Assembly (NCBI RefSeq): GCF_009730915.1
Contig: NC_052483.1
Span: 7,936,001-8,000,000, forward strand
DNA from: Dioscorea cayenensis subsp. rotundata
Lineage: Eukaryota; Streptophyta; Magnoliopsida; Dioscoreales; Dioscoreaceae
Length of the DNA: 64,000 bases
Direction of reading: 5' to 3'
Positions 24,740-36,278 of the stretch are shown piece after piece. The notes beneath the pieces are model-generated. The model saw nothing but the letters and a program-made list of their open reading frames with translations. It was not told the origin of the DNA and made no database searches. Position 1 is the stretch's first letter, and each line of letters opens with the position of its first letter. Made by a program: the position numbers and the translations under genes.

Positions 24740-26600
24740 AAACACAACAACATTGGCACTTTCGAAATACCTGTGACTGAGAAGTCGAGCTAGCTATGTC
24801 AACTCCCGGGATAGTTACTCCAGGAAAACGATTTTGTAAAAACCCAAGAAGAGCATTATATCGAGCACGTTCTTGCTCGCGTTCTTGCTCACGTTGAGCA
24901 CGTTCTTGCTCACGTTCTTGGTCTCGCTCCTCTTTCATTTGTTGCATTTGTTGTTCCATTTGATGAAATCTCTCAGGAAAATCACTTGATTGGGTTCTTG
25001 AGGAAGTATAATTTCTGCTACTCGTACCCCCATAATAACTTTTGGGTGTTGGACCTAATCCAACCCCTTTTACTCACCCACATCATTCTTTTCCAATAAG
25101 TTCTGTCAGAATTTCAGTTTCAACCATCTGCATATCCTCATCTACTGTTTCACATTCAGCTAACTTTTCATTTGCCTTCTCCTATATATATTGAAAAAAT
25201 TATTTTAAAGAAATAATATATTTCAAAACAAATTACGAATTAAGGAATTCTTAAAACATAATTATTACCATAATTTGTTCAGTTTCCACGTTCATGTGAG
25301 AACCATCCTTTTTGGTATGAGTTGATTTAAAAAATTCAAGGCGTCCTACTTTTCTTCCACTGTTAACCTTCTACAAGTATTTAAAAAAACTTTTCAAATC
25401 ACAAACATCAAGAGATTAACTTTAAGACATCATTAAAATACAAAGGAAAGTAAAAACAACGTTTATAACTCACGGTGGCAATTTAATGCTCAATATATAT
25501 TTGCTTATCATTTCCTTTTCCTTTCTTGCAAAGCTCTTCGATCCAGAGGTATGAGTATATTTTTGTTGTTTTCTGCTAGCAACCCCAAGCCTTTCTAAAT
25601 TCTACATAATGACATGCATACTAACTTAGAACTAATAAAGATATGATAATTTCAATAAAGTAAGTAAAATAACTATACATACCTCTCCTTTACTTGAATA
25701 CCAAAAATTGACTAATTGGTCCCATTGCCATCGAATGGTTGCATTTGGATGTTTATCTTTGTTTGCTTGCAAACCATCTTCTCGTTTGAAATGACGCTTT
25801 TTCAAATCATGCTTGTAATCTCTCCATTTCTTCCCCAAAGACTTTAGCACATACTCTTTCGAAATTCCAAGAGCAAATAGTAACTATATGAAGACATTAT
25901 AAACAATTTAGTTTATTAATCTAACTTGATGTTTATATATTTATAGAAGCAACATTTGCATTACCTCAATAAATTTGAACAATTCATCCTTCAATTTTTT
26001 GGGACTTTATGCCAACTCTCATAATGGAGCCCAATTTGTTGACCCAGCTCGAGCAAGCATGCAGAAATCCTGCAAAATAATTGTGCTCGGCCCCAATTGG
26101 TTGTCCCCAAATGATTTGCACTCACCACAATCCTCTCTTCGGTGGTAATGACCACAACTCCTTCGAGTTGTTCGGCCTCTTTTTTTGTCATCCATTTCTA
26201 TCAACTACAATAATTTATATATCGTTGGAAATGAGGACATTAATAATAATATAATAAACTCGATTAAAATTGAAGATATGTAATTAACCTCGCATTTTAA
26301 ATTTTTCTCGCTTCTATTAACTACGGGAACGTTCTCTAATCTGGTACTATTGTTTTTGTTCCCTCTTGTTCATTATGATTTGAATCACTGAAGATGATGG
26401 AACCGAAATCAGTGAGGAGCAACATTAAGTGTTGGAGCGGATCTATTAGAACCAAGAGGGACTCGATGGATTGGAGTTACAAGTGTTGCTCATTCTAGCA
26501 CCCACACACAGTTGTTACACCCAGGTAGCATTATTAGGAGCACTATTTGTAGCGTAATCAGACATACAACCATTTTCATACACTTCAATTTTAATTTCGG
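24740..26600 (-). pseudogene. Transposase_24-type gene of CACTA-2
   Basis: Read on the minus strand, exon pieces follow family order: GTTNWGRAQLF region (26190-25985), LKSLGKKWRDYKHDLKKRHF and QWDQLVNFW (25850-25680), then RLGVASRKQQKYTH (about 25610-25480) with SGSKSFARK. Next come GRKVGRLEFFKSTH (about 25370-25270), KANEKLAECETVDED (about 25180-25070) and GLGPTPKSYYGGTSS. A 24-residue run of E/R/Q follows near 24940-24840, a coiled coil. This is the PF03004 layout. The protein is expected to bind the element's ends. Start codon and some junctions are not certain and an in-frame stop appears near 25075, so I treat it as broken. Confidence 0.75.
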
Positions 26601-26620
26601 CATTTTTCCCTTATCTACAT

Positions 26621-27625
26621 CATATAAACAAAAACATGTTAAAAAGTTCAAAATAAGTTAATATATTAAGAAAGAATATAGAGAGGGATTTCTAGTTTTA
26701 ATGTTTGCATGGTCATGGATTTCTAGTTTTAATGTTTGCGTGGTCATGGTTTCTAGTTTGTGATGGATCGATCATAATTTCACTGTTTTAAGACTTAATC
26801 CCCGAAGACTTGTTTATGGAAATTCAATTTTATTTGATGTTGGAGTATAAGCAAATTGCATATTTGATTTAGTATGTTTCCAAATTAAAATCATGCATTA
26901 TAATCAATTTTCTAAAAGAGTTTGTAGTTCCATTAATAGTTCAAGCATTTCAGGTTTAATCATGTTTATAAGCGACTCAAAGCTTCGATTAATATACAGT
27001 TCCCAGGTTAAGATCGCGGAGCATGTGCAAGGATTTTTGATGAATTAATTGATATTATCAATACAATTAATCCACTAAAAGAAATTCTAAGCTCGGCCAT
27101 TGGTATTTAAAACTATATGCTTGCTGAGATGCGGAACATGTGCACATGTTTTGACGAATATAAGTTAAATGTGCAATGCAATCAACCTATGGAAAGAAAT
27201 CAAGCCGTTTGAGATACCGATGTTTTCGATATAAGTTAAATGTGCACGATGCACGATCAACCATCTATTTCTACGACCCTAAAATCATAGCTTTCAATTT
27301 GGCGATGGATATGAAATCATCTCGAATCGTGTGGTATATGCAACAATGTAAGAGGCGCTGGAACACATTGAGCGGACACATTACATCAAAGTCCCAAATT
27401 TATGCAACCTCAAATTTCGTATGAGGACAACAAAAGATAATTTATAGAGAGAGCTGCTGCTACCTTGTCCTTTTTACAAAGATTGAACTTGGGATGATCA
27501 AGGTGTTCTTGTCGCAAAAGCACTAGCTCACGTGCCAAAGTGCAATAATAAATCTTTCAAAAATGATGCAGAAACATTTATATTGACTATAACAAATATT
27601 AGTGCTATAAATAATAGATTTCAAT
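26621..27625. other. Spacer before the assembly gap, nothing recognised
   Basis: No gene is recognised. Short direct repeats occur (GGATTTCTAGTTTTAATGTTTGC twice, near 26690 and 26720; GATATAAGTTAAATGTGCA-like words near 27160 and 27230). The CACTA-2 right end may be in or near this stretch. Confidence 0.4.
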
Positions 27626-28625
27626 NNNNNNNNNNNNNNNNNNNNNNNNNNNNNNNNNNNNNNNNNNNNNNNNNNNNNNNNNNNNNNNNNNNNNNNNNNN
27701 NNNNNNNNNNNNNNNNNNNNNNNNNNNNNNNNNNNNNNNNNNNNNNNNNNNNNNNNNNNNNNNNNNNNNNNNNNNNNNNNNNNNNNNNNNNNNNNNNNNN
27801 NNNNNNNNNNNNNNNNNNNNNNNNNNNNNNNNNNNNNNNNNNNNNNNNNNNNNNNNNNNNNNNNNNNNNNNNNNNNNNNNNNNNNNNNNNNNNNNNNNNN
27901 NNNNNNNNNNNNNNNNNNNNNNNNNNNNNNNNNNNNNNNNNNNNNNNNNNNNNNNNNNNNNNNNNNNNNNNNNNNNNNNNNNNNNNNNNNNNNNNNNNNN
28001 NNNNNNNNNNNNNNNNNNNNNNNNNNNNNNNNNNNNNNNNNNNNNNNNNNNNNNNNNNNNNNNNNNNNNNNNNNNNNNNNNNNNNNNNNNNNNNNNNNNN
28101 NNNNNNNNNNNNNNNNNNNNNNNNNNNNNNNNNNNNNNNNNNNNNNNNNNNNNNNNNNNNNNNNNNNNNNNNNNNNNNNNNNNNNNNNNNNNNNNNNNNN
28201 NNNNNNNNNNNNNNNNNNNNNNNNNNNNNNNNNNNNNNNNNNNNNNNNNNNNNNNNNNNNNNNNNNNNNNNNNNNNNNNNNNNNNNNNNNNNNNNNNNNN
28301 NNNNNNNNNNNNNNNNNNNNNNNNNNNNNNNNNNNNNNNNNNNNNNNNNNNNNNNNNNNNNNNNNNNNNNNNNNNNNNNNNNNNNNNNNNNNNNNNNNNN
28401 NNNNNNNNNNNNNNNNNNNNNNNNNNNNNNNNNNNNNNNNNNNNNNNNNNNNNNNNNNNNNNNNNNNNNNNNNNNNNNNNNNNNNNNNNNNNNNNNNNNN
28501 NNNNNNNNNNNNNNNNNNNNNNNNNNNNNNNNNNNNNNNNNNNNNNNNNNNNNNNNNNNNNNNNNNNNNNNNNNNNNNNNNNNNNNNNNNNNNNNNNNNN
28601 NNNNNNNNNNNNNNNNNNNNNNNNN
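27626..28625. other. Assembly gap (1,000 N)
   Basis: Exactly 1,000 N. Such a round number is a placeholder, so the true distance between the flanks is unknown. Confidence 1.
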
Positions 28626-31030
28626 TCAAAAACCTCCATCACATGATCATCAGTTCTTTTCTTCTGCTCCTCTTCTCTCATCATGCTTCTCTTCATTTTC
28701 ATCCTTAATCTTTCTCTTATTTTTTCTCTTTTTTTTCTTTTTTTATTTTTGGCTTTTCTTTTTCTTTTCTTTTAAATAAATAATGAAAAATCTCCAATAT
28801 CACAAAATTATCATTTAAAATTTAATTTTCAGTATTTTATATAATTATCATCATGTATTTTCTTTGACCATATATACCGTTTATTTACATACATCACTAA
28901 TAAATAAATTATTAAAACAATGAAAAACTAAACTTATTGATAAACTATCTTAATTCTTAAAAAATGACTGCCTAGCATGTTTCTGAATCGATGACACAAA
29001 AAGTTATTAGCATCCTTTTGTCCAGGGCAGATAATTTCGAGAGAGCCTTAATAGGCAACTCTAAAATTAGAGATAAACAAAGATAATATACCATTCGAAA
29101 TTTTTCCTTGATTTAGAGACAGGTTGAAAGTTTGGAGAGCATGGTACTGGTTCGTGAACACTCTCAGGAGCTTACCGAGAAGTTTGCTCCCACTTCCAAG
29201 AACACATTCAAGGCAAAAAATCAGGAAGGGCCTGATTCAGGTCACCTTTTTGAGATCTTGGAAAAACAAAAAGTAAAAGGAAATAATTCAAACTTATTAA
29301 AAAATAAAATAAAAACAAAAAGCAAGAACTATGTCATTGCCAGGAGAACATTTCATTTCTCAGGTTGTTAGTTAAGGACGCCCACTGAAGAACAAAAGTT
29401 ATACATTTCCTGCCAAAAGGAAGGATTAGCTCAATGCAATTCTGTATCTTTTGATTCCTTCAGCCGGGCTCAAAACCATTCTTGCTTGTGCCTGTTGGTA
29501 CATATGTAGACAAGCACCGAGAAGTGCTTCACACATGAGCCCGCAACACAAGTGATAGACATCATATATTCACAATGGCATATGGCTGACAGCTTGACCA
29601 AATCACCTTAACTTGATCAATAACTAGTTCAATAATTTTATACCACTGCTTCCGCAATTATTTTAACTGTAATTACTAGTCATCCATTACTGGATGAGAG
29701 AGTACCTACTAGTACCAAGTCAAAGTCAAAAGATAATAAAATAAATAAAATAAACCAAAACACATCACCACCATGGTTAATGAGGAGCTAGCACACTTGG
29801 AGTCCATACCTTATGGAACAAGATGAAATTGATAGTGAACTTATGAGACAAGTCAAAATGATGGATGCAATGGATTGGAATTTAATGAAATGCAATTCGT
29901 GAATGAATGGGTTTTCAGGAAAAGCCACTCATTGGTGGCTATACATTTGCAATCTCTCAGACTGAGAGCTATTAAAGCAGTCTTTCAGTTTCAGTGGTTG
30001 AGATTAATTCTTCTTGCAATAAAAATAACATAAAAAAATGATAATAACTTATATTATTGTGTGGTGTGTCATACATAATAAGCCCATGGACACATGAAAA
30101 ACAAAATTAACATAAATCTTATTAAAATATTTTATAGCATATAACTTATGATCACCTTATATCTAAAGCCAACATAGCATTGGTCATAATCAGGCATCCT
30201 ATATTAAAAAAGTTAGTTAAGCAAAACCACCTAGCAATTATCCAATGGAAAATGATAAAATATAAAATTGGGAATTCTGAAGTACAAATTTTGCTTGCTT
30301 AGGGTCTCTTTCTTTTCTCATTAAGTAATAACAAACTTCCCAGTAATCAGAAAACTCATCTTAATTTTAGAACTTTAAGAATTTATATTCAAGGTACAGA
30401 ATAAAACATGAACTTGGTAGTGTCACATTACGGAATGATAAACCATCCAAATAAACTCTCTGCTCACAATGAGTCAAATTTCCCACGTGCTTTTGATAGT
30501 TGGTCCAGACTTTCGCCATCTATATTCTATGTACTCAATTTAAAAAGAAATGATGACCACACAGCAGTGAACAATTGTGTATTATTCATGAAGACAACAC
30601 TACATAAATCAAAAGTGAGTATTATACCATTTTAGCTACACTGAAAAATTGGACAATACAAGAAGTGGAAGTATTAGGCCATGGTGCAACTATGATACAT
30701 GCACACACATGCTTCGAATATGTTTTGTTGCAAAAGATATCTGTGTAGGATCCCCACCCATCTCTAATAAATCAACCTATTATCAGATTCTTTACATGTG
30801 TCTGTAAATCAACTATAACCTAGTAGCTTTAGCTACTCTAAGCTCTCATGTTCAATTAAACTATACGACCTTCAAGCTATCAATTTCATTGGCTCCTTAA
30901 CATTCTGAACTTGGTTAAACATTAAAAATATAATAGAACAATACTCATATCAAGGAATTATATAATCTGATTTTATGCCTGGTTTCAGAAATTAAGGCAT
31001 GGGATCTAGAACTTTAAATCTCCAAAACAT
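28626..31030. other. Spacer right of the gap, nothing recognised
   Basis: A pyrimidine-rich stretch (28700-28775) is followed by AT-rich sequence. I see no protein I can name. It may be the interior of the CACTA-5 element whose right end is at 33603, since no left end of that element is visible. Confidence 0.4.
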
Positions 31031-31034
31031 TTAA

Positions 31035-32190
31035 ATGTGGTGGTCATACCTCCACATTTGGAGAAAGAAAACTAAATGTTGGATCAGTTGCCACCAATGC
31101 TTGTTCACAAAGCTTTAAAGCTTTATGTAGTTCCTTCAGGTGTCCCCATTTTGGTTGCCTTATGATGCCTACAATGTACAAGATAAAATAAAGAAAATTT
31201 TCAACAGCAGGCATCCCAATTCAACCTGATGTAACGGGGTTTCTCTACACAATTAAAAAATGAACACATGTAATTAAAGCTATTCATGTTCAGGAGCATA
31301 AAGAATTGTCCAATCCTTGATTCATCTATAAAAACTACCAAGAATAATTTTACTAGAATAATTTTAAAAGATATCATCTAGTAAACCTATAACCACTAAA
31401 CAAAAAGGGGCAAGAAAAATTGAAATAAAAATGTGAATATACAAATACAAAGGAGAAATATAACACCAACTAACTAATTATGGTCAAAGGAGGTTTTTGT
31501 GTTTGCAAAATCTAGGAATCTAGATAAAATAGGCCTCCAATATCCATCCCTTATACTAGATCAGGCAGTGCTACTTCTATCACCAAAAACAAGTTGAACT
31601 CTCAAACTTCTCTGGCTTATATTTCCATTACTCCTCCCTCTACGTAAAAAACGAGCACAAGTCATCTGATAAATACATTCATATGGTGCCCGTTGGAATC
31701 TTGTGTGGTGTATTGTGCATTGCATTAAATTTCTGAAACAACATTTCTGCCTTCCCAATAATACTCTTTTAAAATTTCTGCATGCACTAACTTGTAGCCA
31801 GTGTTGCTATATTGCATACTAACAATGAATAATTTAATCATTGAGGGCACTGAGACATCACTGGTGCAATCATATAATTCAAACTTACCATTTTCATCAA
31901 GAGGAGCATCATAGTCATAACTTATAGCAATACATGGGCCACCTGAAGTGTGACCAAAGTTGGTCCCACCATGATACTTTAAGAAAACATATCAAATGAA
32001 ACTATAAGTTTCACATTGATTAAAATAGAAAGAAATTATAAGACTATAAGAAAATATATCAAATTCAATGAAAAGTTTCACACTGATTAAAATAAAGAGA
32101 AATTGCAAACACCAATTATCATATAGTAATTTTTTAGCTGCTGATCCACAAGCTGACTCGACATCCGTACTCATTCTCAATCTGCCATGG
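31035..32190 (-). pseudogene. Captured beta-galactosidase (GH35) exons
   Basis: Three exon pieces match plant GH35 beta-galactosidases, which cleave cell-wall galactosides. On the minus strand: about 32187-32110 starts IENEYG, the motif with the acid/base Glu, then continues only after a frameshift (VESACGSAAKK). About 31988-31892 reads [14 protein letters not shown] and [10 protein letters not shown]. About 31170-31050 reads [19 protein letters not shown] and [11 protein letters not shown]. Exon borders have GT/AG. Order matches the family, but large parts between and around are missing and the frame is broken. It lies inside the CACTA-5 element, so it is most likely a captured gene fragment. 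Confidence 0.88.
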
Positions 32191-33139
32191 AAGTGATCAA
32201 TTAGGCAATATGGGACAGGAATGACAAACTCAAAATGGAAGGATAGATCATAGCCAATACTATACTCGACACAAAAAATCAAGGAAAACACCAAATGAGA
32301 TTAAGAATTGCATTAGACCACCAACAAAATATGTATTAGGCAAGCATTAGAGTTGAAATATAGATATGGAAATGTAATTTAAAAGTCTGTCATCTAATTT
32401 CTGATTACATACTCAATTTGTTCATTGCTTTCCTTTGTCACAAATTATGATAAAATGATATTAGCAATCAAATGCAGAAGAGGCAGATTCAGGAATCAAG
32501 AAGAGTCAACTTCTAAATATCAAATTAAAAGCATATGTGGATGATAGTAGCAGGTATTCCAAATGATGGGTAAATTTGGGGGTCCTCTTCAAATTGATAA
32601 ATAAGTACAGAAAGGAACCCTACACATGTAAAATATATAATTAACATTAATTAATTAAATTTATTATGTTAAATTTATGATTAATTAATAAATGTAAAAT
32701 TAATTGTAAATTTTGTCTAGAAAATAGGACGGCTTATTTTGGGAATCTAGTTTTGGTTGTTGGTTTTGTTCTTCTCAAATTTCACAAATTTTAAGATTTT
32801 AAATCAATTTCAAATGTTCATATCTAGAGGTCTAAAAACAATAATTATCATCTACCCTATACATTTTTAGCAAGGAATCAAAGAACCCTATAATCCCCAA
32901 ATCTCCATTTTCACAATCACAAAACGAACAAAAAAAATCGAGCATCCATTGAATCAAAAGAACAGATGGAGTTCACAAACATTATCATCGAAGGAACCCT
33001 ATACATTTCTAGCAAGGAATCAAGGAACCCTAGAATCCCCAAATCGACTGTACATTCAAGCAAAAGGTAACACCAACACGAGATTCAAACAAGGTTCTGA
33101 TGGAAAATCAAAGATCAGGAGATTAGATGGGGTTTAGGA

Positions 33140-33450
33140 CTCACCAGAGAATGATAGAAGGGTCTCCAACGGCGAGAGGCAATCAGAGAGGAGATCTAAT
33201 AGTCTGGATTCCAGCGTTGAATAGCGATGAGATTTGCAGATGAGGAGGTTTTCAGAGAGAGAGAGAGAGAACAGCGAGCTCGAGCTCTGGCCCTACTATC
33301 GCGAGATTGATAGAGAAATTGGGAGGATAAGAGAAGATGAGCTCTCAGTCAGAGACATCATTCGAACGAGGTCTAACGAGCTCTTGGTCAGAGACGGTGC
33401 ATATCTCGCGGGTGTGAGTGAGTGCTTGAGAGAGTGTGTGTGAGTGAGTG
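33140..33450 (-). other. CT-rich leader-like segment inside CACTA-5
   Basis: Read on the minus strand this is a CT-rich stretch with (CT)n at about 33270-33255, ending in a good donor (CTCTG/GTGAGTCC near 33150). It looks like a 5' untranslated exon and lies about 1 kb upstream of the beta-galactosidase pieces in the same orientation. The plus-strand 69-codon frame here is a by-product. No coding assignment is made. Confidence 0.45.
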
Positions 33451-33474
33451 ACTATTTCATTTTTATTTTTTAAT

Positions 33475-33603
33475 TTTAAATGTAGAAGGGTTTTTGATAA
33501 ACCGGTTGTATAGGTTTGTATAAAAAAAACTTCATGGTTAATGAGGCGGTTTTCAAAAAGGCCCTCTATAAATCTGCCGTTAAAAATTAAAATTGGTGTA
33601 GTG
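33475..33603. mobile_element. Right end of a CACTA element (CACTA-5)
   Basis: The end reads ...AATTGGTGTAGTG, whose reverse complement CACTACACCAATT matches the CACTACACCAAAA start at 55848. Inside are GAGGCGGTTTTC and GTAGAAGGGTTTTTGATAAACCGG, laid out as at the right end of the 55848-62380 element. The 3-bp flank is GTG (33604-33606). The left end is not found and may lie in the N gap. Confidence 0.75.
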
Positions 33604-33606
33604 GTG

Positions 33607-34709
33607 GTTTGAGAAAAGAAGGTGGCTTAGTGGGTAAATTAAGCAATGACAACTCCTCTTCCATATTAATTTATATAATATAAAACTTTAATAATTATCT
33701 AAGCACCTGCTTCTTTTATGCATTTAGATTAGTCATATTAAATATGTGAAAATGTTGAATTTGCTAATTAATTCATCATTTGTATGTATATGAATATTCA
33801 ACATATATTATTGAGCATGTCCCTTTTAACATCAATCCAAAGACTTATTTTCTTCTTAAACATCAAGGTATTAATCCCTTGCATACGCATCCTTCTCTAC
33901 TCAAGGCACTCACACACATAATTAATGAATAAATAAATATATAGATAAAGGGTGGCCATTGGATGAAGTATAATAAAAATTAGATAAACTGCAAATTCTA
34001 TTACAAGGTAACCACTAAGAAATCCACATGGAGATGGATTAAATAGCTTATAATAAAATATGAATAATTGAAAATATTAATTTTTAATTAGTCATATTCT
34101 GCCACTAGTGAAATAAAATGACCATTTGCTAACGTTTTGTAGCTGTCTCATGTGCGATGAAGAAGATTGCCAAGTGGTGCCTTATCAAACTCAAAATTAA
34201 ATGTCAAGACATATTGAATCTCACTTAGACCCAGGTTCGATTTAGGCTAAGACTAGGGCTGGAAGAATGGGTTGGTGTGTCATATTCATGTCGTGTTGAC
34301 CGATGATACGTTTACCCATGACACGAACATGACACAATTATTAAACGAGTCCTTTTTCAGAACACGAACACAACATGGCTTTTAGCCGTGTCGACACGAC
34401 ACAACACGTTTATTTGTATCTATATCTTTGAAAATACATTTAATTATCTATTTATGTCTAAAAGTAATATTTTAATTATTCGTATACTGTACACACAACT
34501 AATATTTTAATATAGAATTATCAAAAACACCTATATATATCTTAACAACCTAACTAGAGTTGCTGCAAGTTTTTTAAAATGTTTTAATATTATTAACTTG
34601 GTTTAATAGAAGCATATATGAGCAATTTTGTGGATTTTTGAGAATGTCATATAGATCGTTAGGAAAAAAAATTATTTCGAAATTCAAAACTAAATCCAAA
34701 TATGAGATT

Positions 34710-34761
<52 letters not shown>

Positions 34762-35065
34762 ACCTAGAAAATGAACGTCAAAAAATCAAAATTTCCCACT
34801 AAGCAAATATTTTTCAAAGACTAAGATTCCCTAATGACTTGATTGAAACTTATAAGCTTTTGTTAAGGATTTAGAAGCAAGATGGGAGAAGAGGAAGACG
34901 TCGAGAGAGATTTCTCCAAAAGAATCCAACTTCTATTCAATCTGAAGAGTATAATATTTAAACAAAATATAAAGCAACTAAACCATAAATAGATAATACA
35001 AAAGTATCCTAATATAACCCTTACATACTTTTTAATTACAATGAGATAAAAAAACATAATAACTA
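33607..35065. other. Spacer with AAT microsatellite, no gene seen
   Basis: No coding region is recognised. A perfect (AAT)n array runs from about 34711 to 34759. At 34280-34420 there are clustered ACACGA/CGTGT words (CGTGTCGACACGACAC) resembling a small repeat. Confidence 0.6.
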
Positions 35066-36278
35066 TTGATGAGTCCGCAAGCGCATGGGTCATCAAATAA
35101 TACCCTATACGTGACACAGGGGTCGTATTCCCTGGGGTCCCAAGAGCTACTATTACTTTCCCCTAGACGGCATTGTCTAGTCTACCAAATATAGGACTAA
35201 AACAAGATAAGAAAAATAACAAAGAGAAAACTATAAACACATGGACTAAGGCTCACCGCATAAACATACTAAAGAAGCAAGTAACAATGAAAGTGTGAGG
35301 TCCCCGGGCGAGGATCCCCTCAGGACTACTAAAGCTAGATGGATGCTAGAATTACACAGGCAATGGTGGATGGACCAAGAGACATCCGAAAATAAGTTAC
35401 CCCGATGGTCACGGCGGTAACCCCTAATCCCATACAACTATTGGGTCGGAATCACTTCCACCCAAATCCTCCTATGATTGCATTAAATGCCGGGATCTCT
35501 CTAATTAAGGCCGATACTCAACTAGGTATAGCCCTAATAGTTAGAGGGGTATGAAATACCCAATGGTCATGGTGTATTCATACATATATCCCTTCCAAGT
35601 AAAGTGAGTCTAGCACAAGGGTGATGGTCACGCACCAAGTACAACCTAGAAGTTGAATCACAGAGTTCTCATGCAAAACAACACATCAAAGAGCACCAAG
35701 CAAGGATCACAAACCAACACGAATGCCATAAATGTAAATCAAAGCATCTATATATGCAAGTTCATCCCAAGGTTCACCGGATGCCCGGTGACCTTGGGAG
35801 TCTAGTTCAACATCAATAAAGGAGAAAGCATAGAAAACAAGAAATACAATACAAAGCTCAAAGCAAACTCCCCTAAGATGAAGACTAGAAGGTGGTGATG
35901 AGAACTTGTCGGATCCATGCCAACAAGCTCCTAGATCTTCTCCTTGATAGCACTCCTCTTCTCCCCTTGGATTTGCTCCTTAGATTTGCCCTCTCCAGCC
36001 TCCTTGAAGCTCTAGATGATGATGGTGGAGAATGGTGGCCAAAAGTCCCCTTCAAAAATGCCCTAACCCCCATTTTAAAGATGATCTCGGGGTGGCTCAC
36101 GGTCAGCATGCGGGCACTGTAGCTTCTAAGAAAATGGGCCGAAAAATCAGTAAGTTGCTACAGTAAAACTGCTACATTACTGCGACACTCAAAATTCCTT
36201 GTGGTTGACTTCCCGGCCGTGAGGTTACCCGTGAGGATTTCCAAACTTAGGATTTCTTCAAAGTCTTCGTGCTTCAGG
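35066..36278 (-). mobile_element. Athila/Ty3-type LTR (LTR e)
   Basis: It starts TTGATGAGTCCGCAAGCGCA, then GGGTCATCAAATAATACCC, the shared LTR-end block, and has GGTGATGAGAACTTGTCGGAT at 35894 as in LTR c. Near the right side are words built on GCTACAGTA / CTGTAGC and CCGTGAGG (36105-36245), the variable palindromic module of these LTRs. It stops at about 36278, where kinase pseudogene sequence starts. Confidence 0.7.

Larger units (their letters stand above)
23696..26620 (-). mobile_element. CACTA-2 transposon, partial
   Basis: Subterminal repeats (23696-24320) and a Transposase_24-type gene on the minus strand identify a second CACTA family. Neither terminal inverted repeat is visible: the left end starts directly with the repeat array next to LTR d, and the right end is lost before or inside the N gap. 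No TnpD gene is seen in the sequenced part. Confidence 0.75.

Noticed and set aside
27523..28779. Long open frames of 365-415 codons
   Set aside because: They run through the N gap and are artefacts of unknown bases.
33234..33443. 69-codon plus-strand protein rich in Arg and Glu
   Set aside because: Made by a GA repeat and leader-like DNA; the other strand reads as a 5' untranslated exon.
35066..35100. TTGATGAGTCC resembles a hammerhead ribozyme core (CUGAUGA)
   Set aside because: The C of the core is replaced, and no GAAA strand with a pairing stem follows; the word belongs to the shared LTR-end block.
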